Source of the DNA: Phytohabitans flavus
GTDB lineage: Bacteria; Actinomycetota; Actinomycetes; Mycobacteriales; Micromonosporaceae
Length of the DNA stretch: 64,000 bases
Direction: 5' to 3'
NCBI RefSeq assembly: GCF_011764545.1
Contig: NZ_AP022870.1
Location: 7,942,001 to 8,006,000 of the forward strand
This document shows positions 7,293 to 14,715 of the stretch, one piece after another. Position 1 is the stretch's first letter. Every line of letters starts with the position of its first letter. The notes below the pieces were generated by a model. That model had not been told where the DNA came from and made no database searches. It worked only from the letters and a program-made list of their open reading frames with translations. A program made the position numbers and the translations under genes.

Positions 7293-8836
7293 GGCTCGGC
7301 GCCCTTCTCGTCCGGCTTTTCGTCGTCTTCTGGCGGTGACGGACGCACCCGTCCGGTCGTTAGGCCGTATATGGCGAGTGCGGCACCCAGGGACGCGAGC
7401 GGCAGGGCCGGCATCGCATACCTCGACTCATACATGCCGATCGCCACCGTGAGGAGAGTCAGGCCGGTACCGGCGAAGAACAGGAGGACCACGTCGAGCT
7501 TGATCCGGCCGGGCGTGCTGGGGCCCTGCACGCGCCAGCGGAAGAACCGCAGGCCGGAGATGAGTGCCGCGAGCGCGAGCAGCAGGCTGATCGAGAGCGT
7601 GCTCGGGATGAGCCGCCCGTACAGGCCCCACTGATGCAGGGCCCCGGTCAACGCCGTCGGCTCTGGCCCGTTCTTCGGGTCGGCCGCCTCTCTCTGGAAG
7701 TCAGCGCGCGCCTGCGACGGATAGCAGCGGTTGGGAACGGTGAGCGTGTCGCGGAACCCGTCCGGTGGCGTCCAGCGCAGCCGCAGGCAGTCGTTGTCAG
7801 GCCCGAGCCGGAAGCCGGGGATGAAGTGCGCGAGGCTTTCCTTGCCCACCGAACGCAGGTAGTCGCCGGGCTGCTGGCGGATCACCGACAACGAGAAGCT
7901 GGTGTAGAGCTTTTCGCCCTCCGGCGTGTACGCCATGTAGCGGCGCTTCGGCGGGGCCGTCCAGAAGTACGCGTCGGCTCGGTCGAAATGCCTGGTCGGG
8001 CAGAGCGCCTGCTGCTCGTAGGTGAGCTCGATCCGGGAGCAGTCGGCGATCATCGCGGCTCGCCCGTAGAGGGCGATGCCGGTCTGCGAGCCGTAGACGC
8101 TCTGCCGGTCGCCGATCCAGTTCATCACCAGCAGGTACGGGATCGCGAACGCGACCGAGTACGCGACGAGCGAGCGCCAGCCCACCCAGCGCACGAGCAG
8201 CACGATCCCGACCAGGATCACCACGGGCAGCGCGGTCGGTTTGGTGTACCACGCGGCGGCCAGGAGCAGCCCGGCCGACCCGGTCGCCCACCAGCGCGGC
8301 TTCCTGTCCCACAGCACGATGATGACGGCCAGGGCGATAAAGACCGTGAGGATCTGGTCGGGCAGCAGGTAGTGCTCGACGGTGAGGTAGAGGGAGTCGA
8401 AGAGCACCGGGACGATCGCCAGGCAGCCCAGCCAGCGGGGTGCGCCGCGGTGCAGCAGGAAGGCGTACATCGCGGTGGCGAGCACGAGCCCGGCCAGGTG
8501 CTGAAGAAAGATCAGCGACATGAACGTGTGGGTGGGCTCAAGGATCTTCAGCGCCACCACGTAGCCGAGGGCCCGGGTCGAGCTGGGGGCGAGCGCCTTC
8601 TCGGACATCTGGACGTATACGCCGCTGTCGCCGAAATACCAGAACGCTGGCTTGTACGAGAGCATGAACAGGGCACGAAGTACGCCGCCGAGCAGGATGA
8701 GCGCGAGAAACGCGCTATGGCGGCGAAGGAACTGGCCTAGCAGCTCCAGCCGCCGTCGGCGGGGTTTGTCAGCGTCTACCGTCTGCGCCTCCACGTCAGG
8801 ACTGAGGGTGGCGGTCACGGATCGCCTCACTTCCAT
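7280..8836 (-). CDS. Polytopic membrane protein, probable GT-C (glycosyltransferase family 39-like) fold
   Basis: A 518-residue protein with a charged N-terminal 40 residues and then about ten to twelve hydrophobic segments, with one long soluble stretch (about residues 240-390) between membrane blocks. The arrangement resembles the dolichyl-phosphate mannosyltransferase/ArnT-like GT-C superfamily: an early acidic loop (YFGDSGVYVQMS) follows TM1, which is where these enzymes place a catalytic Asp. A lipid-linked sugar transferase acting outside the membrane is a reasonable guess; the substrate is unknown. It could also be an unassigned integral membrane protein. It is transcribed away from mqnC and has no operon partner. 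Confidence 0.65.
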   Translation of the reverse strand: MEVRRSVTATLSPDVEAQTVDADKPRRRRLELLGQFLRRHSAFLALILLGGVLRALFMLSYKPAFWYFGDSGVYVQMSEKALAPSSTRALGYVVALKILEPTHTFMSLIFLQHLAGLVLATAMYAFLLHRGAPRWLGCLAIVPVLFDSLYLTVEHYLLPDQILTVFIALAVIIVLWDRKPRWWATGSAGLLLAAAWYTKPTALPVVILVGIVLLVRWVGWRSLVAYSVAFAIPYLLVMNWIGDRQSVYGSQTGIALYGRAAMIADCSRIELTYEQQALCPTRHFDRADAYFWTAPPKRRYMAYTPEGEKLYTSFSLSVIRQQPGDYLRSVGKESLAHFIPGFRLGPDNDCLRLRWTPPDGFRDTLTVPNRCYPSQARADFQREAADPKNGPEPTALTGALHQWGLYGRLIPSTLSISLLLALAALISGLRFFRWRVQGPSTPGRIKLDVVLLFFAGTGLTLLTVAIGMYESRYAMPALPLASLGAALAIYGLTTGRVRPSPPEDDEKPDEKGAEPQAS

Positions 8837-9001
8837 GGCGGTCAGCCGCCAGACTAGGAGCCCTTTGCTCGCACTTGAGGCGATTTGGGCAAGCCCGTGT
8901 TGGCACGCCTTACAGACAGGACAATGACCAGCAATGCGGCGCCCTTCACAGAACGCGGCGCCAGCATATCGAGGTGCTCACCTTCCCGTAGTCTCGGCTT
9001 C

Positions 9002-10198
9002 GTGAACGCGAGCGCCGAGATCGATGACATCTTGCAGCGTGGAGCCGGCGGCGGGCGGATCACGCCCGAAGAGGCACTCCTGCTCTACACCGATGCGCCG
9101 TTCCACGCGTTGGGCGAGGCGGCGGACGCGGTGCGCCGGCGGCGGTACCCCGACGGCATCGTGACCTATCTGATCGACCGCAACATCAACTACACGAATG
9201 TCTGCGTGACGGCGTGCAAGTTCTGCGCCTTCTACCGCGCGCCCAAGCACGCCGAGGGCTGGACGCACCCGATGGAGGAGATCCTGCGGCGGTGCGGCGA
9301 GGCGGTCGAGCTCGGCGCCACGCAGGTCATGCTCCAGGGCGGCCATCACCCCGAGTACGGGGTGGAGTACTACGAGGAGCTGTTCTCCGGAGTCAAGCGG
9401 GCGTACCCGCAGCTCGCCATCCACTCGATCGGCCCCAGCGAGATCCTGCACATGGCCAAGGTCTCCGGGGTCTCCATCGAGGACGCGATCGTGCGGATAA
9501 AGGCCGCCGGCCTCGACTCGATCGCTGGCGCCGGCGCGGAGATGCTCCCGGACCGCCCGCGCAAGGCGATCGCGCCGCTGAAGGAGTCGGGCGCCCGTTG
9601 GCTGGAGGTCATGGAGGCCGCGCACCGCCTCGGTGTCCAGTCGACGGCGACGATGATGCTGGGCACCGGCGAGACAAACGCCGAGCGGATCGAGCATCTG
9701 GCGATGATCCGGGACGTGCAGGACCGCACCGGCGGATTCCGGGCGTTCATCCCGTGGACGTACCAGCCAGAGAACAACCACCTCAAAGGGCGCACGCAGG
9801 CCACGACGGTGGAGTACCTGCGGCTGATCGCGGTCGCGCGAATCTTCTTCCACAACGTGGCGCACCTTCAGGCCTCGTGGCTCACGACCGGCAAGGAGGC
9901 TGGGCAGCTATCGCTGCACATGGGGGTCGACGACCTCGGCTCGATCATGCTCGAGGAAAACGTGATCTCGTCGGCCGGCGCCCGCCACCGCTCCAACCTG
10001 CACGACCTGATCTGGATGATCCGGTCGGCGGGGCGGATTCCCGCCCAGCGCGACACCCTGTACCGCCATCTGGCCGTCCACCGCACGCCGGACGACGATC
10101 CACGCGACGACCGCGTGGTCTCACACTTCTCCTCCATCGCCCTGCCGGGCGGCGGCGCCGGTACGCGGATCGAGCTACCGCTGGTGGACAGCAAATAG
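9002..10198 (+). CDS. mqnC: Cyclic dehypoxanthinyl futalosine synthase MqnC
   Basis: A radical SAM protein of 398 residues. The [4Fe-4S] cluster motif CxxxCxxC is at C68, C72 and C75 (CVTACKFC), after the NINYTNVC lead-in typical of MqnC/MqnE/CofH-like enzymes. The segments MLQGGHHPEYGVEYYEELF and LHMGVDDLGSIMLEENVIS are characteristic of MqnC. It cyclises dehypoxanthine futalosine in menaquinone biosynthesis. The frame is open from 8885, but GTG 9002 (VNASAEIDDILQRG) is chosen as it matches where family members begin; there is no clear Shine-Dalgarno. It belongs functionally with mqnA upstream and menG downstream. Confidence 0.93.
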   Translation: MNASAEIDDILQRGAGGGRITPEEALLLYTDAPFHALGEAADAVRRRRYPDGIVTYLIDRNINYTNVCVTACKFCAFYRAPKHAEGWTHPMEEILRRCGEAVELGATQVMLQGGHHPEYGVEYYEELFSGVKRAYPQLAIHSIGPSEILHMAKVSGVSIEDAIVRIKAAGLDSIAGAGAEMLPDRPRKAIAPLKESGARWLEVMEAAHRLGVQSTATMMLGTGETNAERIEHLAMIRDVQDRTGGFRAFIPWTYQPENNHLKGRTQATTVEYLRLIAVARIFFHNVAHLQASWLTTGKEAGQLSLHMGVDDLGSIMLEENVISSAGARHRSNLHDLIWMIRSAGRIPAQRDTLYRHLAVHRTPDDDPRDDRVVSHFSSIALPGGGAGTRIELPLVDSK

Positions 10199-10362
10199 TC
10201 AGCCGAACGGACGGATCTTCCACGCCCCGAGTGCCATTCCCACGGGATAAATCGCCGTCAAGGTGGATGAATTGGTGCTCAGGTTACGTTTGCATCACCC
10301 TCCGATAACAAACGAGGGCTCGCGCGAGATCGCGACCGGCCGTTAGTTTCCTCGCGTCCCCC

Positions 10363-10393
10363 GATGCCGTCCCGGTGGCCCCCGGACGGCATC
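10363..10393. other. Stem-loop (10-bp arms) after mqnC
   Basis: GATGCCGTCC (10363-10372) and GGACGGCATC (10384-10393) pair perfectly around an 11-nt loop. There is no T-run on either side, so it is a weak terminator at best. It lies in the 304-bp gap between mqnC and menG with the stronger hairpin at 10441. Confidence 0.5.
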
Positions 10394-10440
10394 CATTTGG
10401 GCGTCTCGACCGTGCGCCGGTCGTATACATAGAGCAGGTC

Positions 10441-10482
10441 CGCCGCGGGCGGGGTGGGAGACCGCCCCGCCCGCGGCGTTTT
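10441..10482 (+). terminator. Strong rho-independent-like terminator upstream of menG
   Basis: Fourteen-base perfect arms (10441-10454 and 10465-10478), all G/C, with a 10-nt loop are followed by TTTT. This is the most terminator-like structure of the mqnC-menG gap. It ends only 20 nt before the menG GTG, so menG needs a promoter inside or after the hairpin, or the hairpin acts on menG itself. A TATACAT box lies immediately upstream (about 10424-10430). Confidence 0.7.
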
Positions 10483-10502
10483 CGGTACCGGATGATGGGT
10501 CG

Positions 10503-11195
10503 GTGACCCGCGCAGACCTGGACAAGCAGCCGCACGAGATCGCCGCGATGTTCGACGGTGTGGCCCGGCGGTACGACCTGACCAACACGGTGCTCTCCTT
10601 CGGCCGTGACCGGGGCTGGCGGAGGGCGACCCGCGAGGCGCTCGACCTGGCGCCCGGGCAGCGGGTGCTCGATGTCGGCGCCGGCACCGGGACCTCCACG
10701 CAGGAGCTCGCCGCCTCTGGGGCGTACGCGGTGGGCCTGGACCTGTCGATCGGCATGCTTCAGGCCGGGCGCCGGGCGCGGCCGGGCGTGCCCCTGCTCG
10801 CCGGCGACGCGCTGCGGCTGCCGTTCCCGGACGCCGCCTTCGACGCGGTCACCATCTCCTTCGCGCTGCGCAACGTGGTCGAGCCGGCCGCCGCGCTGCG
10901 CGAGCTGGCCCGGGTCACCCGGCCCGGCGGGCGGCTTGTCGTGTGTGAGTTCAGCCACCCGACGGTGGTGCCGTTCCGGCAGGTTTACATGTCTTATCTG
11001 ATGCGTTCGCTGCCCGTCGTGGCCCGCCGGGTCTCCAGCAACCCAGAGGCGTATGTCTATCTCGCCGAGTCGATCCGGGCGTGGCCGGACCAATCCGGGC
11101 TCTCGACGCTGATTGGCGAGTCGGGCTGGCAGGACGTGGCCTGGCGCAATCTGACCGGCGGAATCGTCGCGTTGCATCGCGCGACGCGCGATTAG
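10503..11195 (+). CDS. menG: Demethylmenaquinone methyltransferase MenG/UbiE
   Basis: A 230-residue class I SAM-dependent methyltransferase. The N-terminus (IAAMFDGVARRYDLTNTVLS) is the UbiE/MenG signature, and VLDVGAGTGTST is the SAM-binding glycine motif. LPFPDAAFDAVTISFALRNV and RVTRPGGRLVVCEFS follow in the expected order. It adds the final ring methyl group to demethylmenaquinone at the membrane surface. The start is GTG 10503 with a poor ribosome-binding site. Its place between mqnC and the MenJ-like/nuo block fits the menaquinone role. Confidence 0.93.
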   Translation: MTRADLDKQPHEIAAMFDGVARRYDLTNTVLSFGRDRGWRRATREALDLAPGQRVLDVGAGTGTSTQELAASGAYAVGLDLSIGMLQAGRRARPGVPLLAGDALRLPFPDAAFDAVTISFALRNVVEPAAALRELARVTRPGGRLVVCEFSHPTVVPFRQVYMSYLMRSLPVVARRVSSNPEAYVYLAESIRAWPDQSGLSTLIGESGWQDVAWRNLTGGIVALHRATRD

Positions 11196-11223
11196 AAAGC
11201 CCATAAATGGGGCATACCCCCGC

Positions 11224-11229
11224 TACTGT
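11224..11229 (+). promoter_or_regulatory. -10 box TACTGT of a leaderless transcript
   Basis: TACTGT ends 6 nt before the GTG at 11236. That is the spacing expected when transcription begins on the start codon, as is common in actinobacteria. No ribosome-binding site exists between the box and the GTG. Confidence 0.5.
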
Positions 11230-11235
11230 ACGGGC

Positions 11236-11379
11236 GTGGCGGGGGACAGTGACGCGATTGAGGACATGCTCTCGCAAATGCGGCAATTGGCTGAGGGGCA
11301 TCCAGAGGCCGCGGAGCGCCTCGCGGCCGATCTGACGGCGGCCTTGGGGCGTGCCGGAATGATCTTCGACGGCGAGTAG
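11236..11379 (+). CDS. Small leaderless gene, 47 residues, function unknown
   Basis: GTG 11236 to TAG 11379 encodes a 47-residue acidic, helical, Leu/Ala-rich peptide (begins MAGDSDAIEDMLSQMRQLAE, ends RAGMIFDGE). There is no signal peptide, membrane segment or cysteine. The well-placed -10 box and codon use like that of the neighbouring genes support it as a real gene despite its size. It sits between menG and the MenJ-like gene. I do not recognise a family; a small protein-binding or regulatory peptide is possible. Confidence 0.6.
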   Translation: MAGDSDAIEDMLSQMRQLAEGHPEAAERLAADLTAALGRAGMIFDGE

Positions 11380-11474
11380 GTACGGGAGCGCGTGGCGGCC
11401 ACGGCGGCCGATGAGACCGGCGCGGAGGGTATCGATGCCGGCGTACCCCTCGATCTCTCGGCCGAGCAGGGAAA

Positions 11475-11493
11475 TTAGGGTTGCCTAACCAGT
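11475..11493. promoter_or_regulatory. Candidate iron box (DtxR/IdeR/DmdR family operator)
   Basis: TTAGGGTTGCCTAACCAGT agrees with the DtxR-family consensus TWAGGTWAGSCTWACCTWA at 14 of 19 positions and contains the symmetric TTAGG-N4-CCTAA core. It lies about 80-100 bases before the MenJ-like start codon, upstream of a possible -10 (TAGACT, 11514-11519). If real, an iron-loaded repressor would control the flavoprotein gene. Confidence 0.4.
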
Positions 11494-11533
11494 CGGCCCC
11501 CCGTGGACGGTTCTAGACTCCACACGGAAACGC

Positions 11534-11551
11534 TTGTGAAGCATTTCACGA
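11534..11551. promoter_or_regulatory. Candidate Rex operator
   Basis: TTGTGAAGCATTTCACGA is TTGTGAA-N4-TTCACGA, one base from the symmetrical Rex consensus TTGTGAA-N4-TTCACAA. Rex senses NADH/NAD+ and represses respiratory genes. The site sits in the leader of the MenJ-like gene, 24 bases before its start and 1.4 kb before nuoA, just downstream of a possible -10 box at 11514. Confidence 0.6.
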
Positions 11552-11574
11552 GCGCCCCGGACGGAGGTGGAACC

Positions 11575-12837
11575 GTGACCGACGAAGCCGACGTGATTGT
11601 CGTGGGCGCCGGTCCGGGTGGTTCCACAACGGCTTACCACCTGGCCCAACACGGCTTGCGCGTGCTGCTGCTGGAAAAGACCGAGTTCCCTCGGGAGAAG
11701 GTCTGCGGCGACGGGTTGACCCCCCGTGCCGTCAAGCAGATCGTCAAGCTCGGCATCGACACCAGTCCCGAAGCGGGCTGGTTGCGCAACAAGGGCCTGC
11801 GGGTCATCGGCGGGGGCGTGCGCCTGGAGCTGGACTGGCCGGAGCTGGCCAGCTTCCCCGACTACGGCCTTGTCCGGACCCGGCTCGACTTCGACGACAT
11901 GCTCGCCAAGCAGGCGGTCAAGGCCGGTGCGGTGCTGCACACCAAGGCCAACGTGACCGCCCCGGTGCTCGACGGCACCGGCCGCGCGGTGGGCGTGGTC
12001 GCCGAGATCGACGGCGAGGCGAAGGAGTTCCGCGCGCCGCTGACGATCGCCGCGGACGGCGTCTCTGGCCGCTTCCCACTCGCCATGGGCCTGGCCAAGC
12101 GCGAGGACCGGCCGATCGGTGTCGCGGTGCGGCGCTACTACCGCTCCCCGCTGCGGCACGAGGATGACTACCTCGAGTCCTGGCTGGAGCTGCGCAGCCG
12201 GGAGGCGGGCGACAATCTCCTGCCCGGCTACGGCTGGATCTTCGGGATGGGCGACGGCCGGGTCAACGTGGGCTTGGGCGTGCTCAACTCGTCGGCCGCG
12301 TTCGGCAAGACCAACTACCGGCGACTGCTGACCGACTGGCTCGGCAGCACCCCGCCGGACTGGGGCATGACCGACGAGGCCAACGCCGACGGCCCGATCC
12401 TCGGTGCCGCGCTGCCGATGGGCTTCAACCGGGTACCGCACTACACCCGGGGCGTGCTCCTCGTCGGCGACTCCGGCGGCATGGTCAACCCCTTCAACGG
12501 CGAAGGGATCGCGTACGCGATGGAGTCGGGCGAGCTCGCCGCGGAGGTCGCGGTGCAGGCGCTGGCCCGGCCGGCCGGACCGGCCCGGGAGCGTGCGCTC
12601 GCGGCGTATCCGGCCGAGCTCAAGGCGCGGTACGGCGGCTACTACCGGCTCGGCAACATCTTCGTGAAGCTGATCGGCAACCCTCAGATCATGAAGATCG
12701 CCACCCGGCACGGCATGCCGCATCCGACGTTGATGCGCTTCGTGCTCAAACTCTTGGCAAACCTGACCGATCCGCGCGGTGGAGACGCGATGGACCGGGT
12801 CATCAACGCCATGACCAGGGTGGCCCCCGCGGTGTGA
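11575..12837 (+). CDS. Geranylgeranyl-reductase-family FAD enzyme, probable menaquinone side-chain reductase (MenJ-like)
   Basis: A 420-residue flavoprotein. The N-terminal Rossmann motif VIVVGAGPGGSTTAYHLA binds FAD. FPREKVCGDGLTPRAVKQI and the second FAD motif GVLLVGDSGGMVNPFNGEGI are hallmarks of the geranylgeranyl reductase family. In mycobacteria the relative MenJ saturates one double bond in the menaquinone side chain, and the position here between menG and nuo fits that function. GTG 11575 is chosen because GGAGGTGG lies 5-12 nt upstream; the frame is open from 11503. Candidate iron-box and Rex sites precede it. The alternative is reduction of another polyprenyl lipid. Confidence 0.88.
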   Translation: MTDEADVIVVGAGPGGSTTAYHLAQHGLRVLLLEKTEFPREKVCGDGLTPRAVKQIVKLGIDTSPEAGWLRNKGLRVIGGGVRLELDWPELASFPDYGLVRTRLDFDDMLAKQAVKAGAVLHTKANVTAPVLDGTGRAVGVVAEIDGEAKEFRAPLTIAADGVSGRFPLAMGLAKREDRPIGVAVRRYYRSPLRHEDDYLESWLELRSREAGDNLLPGYGWIFGMGDGRVNVGLGVLNSSAAFGKTNYRRLLTDWLGSTPPDWGMTDEANADGPILGAALPMGFNRVPHYTRGVLLVGDSGGMVNPFNGEGIAYAMESGELAAEVAVQALARPAGPARERALAAYPAELKARYGGYYRLGNIFVKLIGNPQIMKIATRHGMPHPTLMRFVLKLLANLTDPRGGDAMDRVINAMTRVAPAV

Positions 12838-12910
12838 CCCCACACGCGGGTGAATAGTGTGAATCGATCGAAGTAGACGCAGGCCGGGAAGGACGAGCAG
12901 GGGAAAGAGG

Positions 12911-13276
12911 ATGTCGCTCTCGTCGTACGTACCCATCATCGGGGTCTTCGCCCTCGCAGCGGCGTTCGCGGTCTTCTCCGTCGCGATCGCGCCGCTCATC
13001 GGCCCCCGCCGGTTCAACAAGGCCAAGCTCGCCGCCTACGAGTGCGGCATCGAGCCCTCGCCGGAGCCGGTCGGTGGCGGGCGGATTCCGATCAAGTTCT
13101 ATCTGACCGCGATGCTCTTCATCGTGTTCGACATCGAGATCATCTTCCTGTTCCCGTGGGCCGTGTCCTTCGACGCGCTTGGCATGTTCGGGTTCGTGGA
13201 GATGCTGCTCTTCATTGGGACGGTCTTCATCGCGTACGCCTATGTTTGGCGGCGCGGGGGGCTGGACTGGGACTGA
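12911..13276 (+). CDS. nuoA: NADH-quinone oxidoreductase subunit A
   Basis: A 121-residue protein with three membrane segments and the family motif YECGIEPS in the first loop; that conserved-Cys loop lies near the quinone site of complex I. It is a normal length for NuoA. ATG 12911 follows GGGGAAAGAGG. It opens a 15.7-kb same-strand run of fourteen nuo genes with gaps of at most 12 nt and several start-stop overlaps. A weak -10-like TAGTGT lies at 12855-12860, in the only gap before the operon. Confidence 0.95.
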   Translation: MSLSSYVPIIGVFALAAAFAVFSVAIAPLIGPRRFNKAKLAAYECGIEPSPEPVGGGRIPIKFYLTAMLFIVFDIEIIFLFPWAVSFDALGMFGFVEMLLFIGTVFIAYAYVWRRGGLDWD

Positions 13277-13288
13277 GGTCAACGCGCC

Positions 13289-13963
13289 ATGGGAATCGAA
13301 GAGAAGCTGCCGAGCGGCATCCTGCTGACCAGCGTCGAAAAGCTGGTCAACTGGACCCGCAAGACCTCGACGTGGGGCGCCACCTTCGGGCTGGCGTGCT
13401 GCGCGATCGAGATGATGGCCGCCGGCGCCCCCCACTATGACCTGGGCCGCTGGGGCATGGAGGTCTTCCGTGCCTCGCCCCGCCAGGCCGACCTGATGAT
13501 CGTCGCGGGCCGGGTGAGCCAGAAGATGGCTCCGGTGCTCCGCCAGATCTACGACCAGATGGCCGAGCCCCGCTGGGTGCTGTCGATGGGCGTCTGCGCG
13601 AGCAGCGGCGGAATGTTCAACAACTACGCGATCGTGCAGGGAGTCGACCACGTCGTGCCGGTCGACATGTACCTGCCGGGCTGCCCGCCGCGGCCGGAGA
13701 TGCTGATCGACGCGATCCTCAAGCTGCGCGAGAAGATCATGCACGAGCCGCTCGGTGCCAACGGCCGCAAGATGCTCGAGGCCCGCAAGGCCCGTGGCGA
13801 GGTGCCGGTCGTGGCGCCGGGCTCGATGCCTTCGTCGTACCGCTCGGACAAGGCCAAGCGGGCCGAGTGGACGCAGGCCGTGCGCGAGGGACGCGAGGAG
13901 CAGCTCCGCATCGAGAAGTGGATGCAGGAGCAGAGGCACCTTCAGGGTGGAGGCCGCTGGTGA
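13289..13963 (+). CDS. nuoB: NADH-quinone oxidoreductase subunit B
   Basis: A 224-residue peripheral-arm subunit carrying the terminal [4Fe-4S] cluster N2. The tandem cysteines C37-C38 (GLACCAIEMM), C103 (GVCASSGG) and C132 (LPGCPPRPE) are all present, so the cluster should assemble. N2 passes electrons to menaquinone at the interface with NuoD. The last 50 or so residues form a charged helical tail longer than in the E. coli protein. Its stop overlaps the GTG start of nuoC. Confidence 0.95.
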   Translation: MGIEEKLPSGILLTSVEKLVNWTRKTSTWGATFGLACCAIEMMAAGAPHYDLGRWGMEVFRASPRQADLMIVAGRVSQKMAPVLRQIYDQMAEPRWVLSMGVCASSGGMFNNYAIVQGVDHVVPVDMYLPGCPPRPEMLIDAILKLREKIMHEPLGANGRKMLEARKARGEVPVVAPGSMPSSYRSDKAKRAEWTQAVREGREEQLRIEKWMQEQRHLQGGGRW

Positions 13964-14715
13964 CTAGAAACGGCGTCGAGCCGAACAAGCCGAGCGAGGA
14001 GCCGGGCGGCGGCGTGCCCGTTCAGGCGCCGCCGGTCGGTGCCACCGCCGGCGCGCCCGCCGAGTACCCGACGGCCAGCCCCGCCGGGCGTGGCATGTTC
14101 GGCATCCACGGCTCCGGCGACACCTCCGGCTTCGGCGGCCTTGTGCGCCGCCGCGTGCAGCCGGCCGGCACCCCCCAGCCGTACGGGAGCTACTTCGACG
14201 AGGTGTACGACGCGCTGACCGTGGCGTACCCGGGTATCGAGGACGCGATCGAGAAGGTCGTGGTCGACCGCGGCGAGCTGACCCTGCACATCAAGCCGGA
14301 GCAGATCGCCGAGGTCTGCCAGGTGATGCGCGACAGCGAGGGGCTCCGCTTCGAGCTCTGCTCCTCGGTGTCCGCTGTGGACTACCTGGGCGCCGACGAC
14401 CGCCGCCTGCACGTGGTCTACCTGCTCACCTCGATGACCTACCGGCGCCGGGTGCGGCTGGAGGTGGCGGTCAGTGCGGAGCACCCGCGAGTGCCGAGCG
14501 TCACCCAGATCTACCCGACGGCCGACTGGCAGGAGCGGGAGACGTACGACTTCTTCGGCGTCATCTTCGAAGGCCACCCCAACCTCACCCGGATCCTGAT
14601 GCCGGACGACTGGGAGGGCTTCCCGCAGCGTAAGGACTACCCGCTCGGCGGGGTGCCCGTGGAGTACAAGGGCGCCGAGATACCGCCGCCGGACAAGCGG
14701 AGGAGCTACCAATGA
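13960..14715 (+). CDS. nuoC: NADH-quinone oxidoreductase subunit C, with a long N-terminal extension
   Basis: A 251-residue subunit C. The first 85 or so residues are rich in Pro, Gly and Ala and look disordered. The conserved 30-kDa domain follows, with VTQIYPTADWQERETYDFFG and the closing RKDYPLGG motif. It is part of the peripheral arm, next to NuoD. The GTG at 13960 overlaps the nuoB stop by four bases (GTGA), and the nuoC stop overlaps nuoD in the same way, so the three are translationally coupled. It is separate from nuoD, unlike in E. coli. Confidence 0.94.
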   Translation: MTRNGVEPNKPSEEPGGGVPVQAPPVGATAGAPAEYPTASPAGRGMFGIHGSGDTSGFGGLVRRRVQPAGTPQPYGSYFDEVYDALTVAYPGIEDAIEKVVVDRGELTLHIKPEQIAEVCQVMRDSEGLRFELCSSVSAVDYLGADDRRLHVVYLLTSMTYRRRVRLEVAVSAEHPRVPSVTQIYPTADWQERETYDFFGVIFEGHPNLTRILMPDDWEGFPQRKDYPLGGVPVEYKGAEIPPPDKRRSYQ

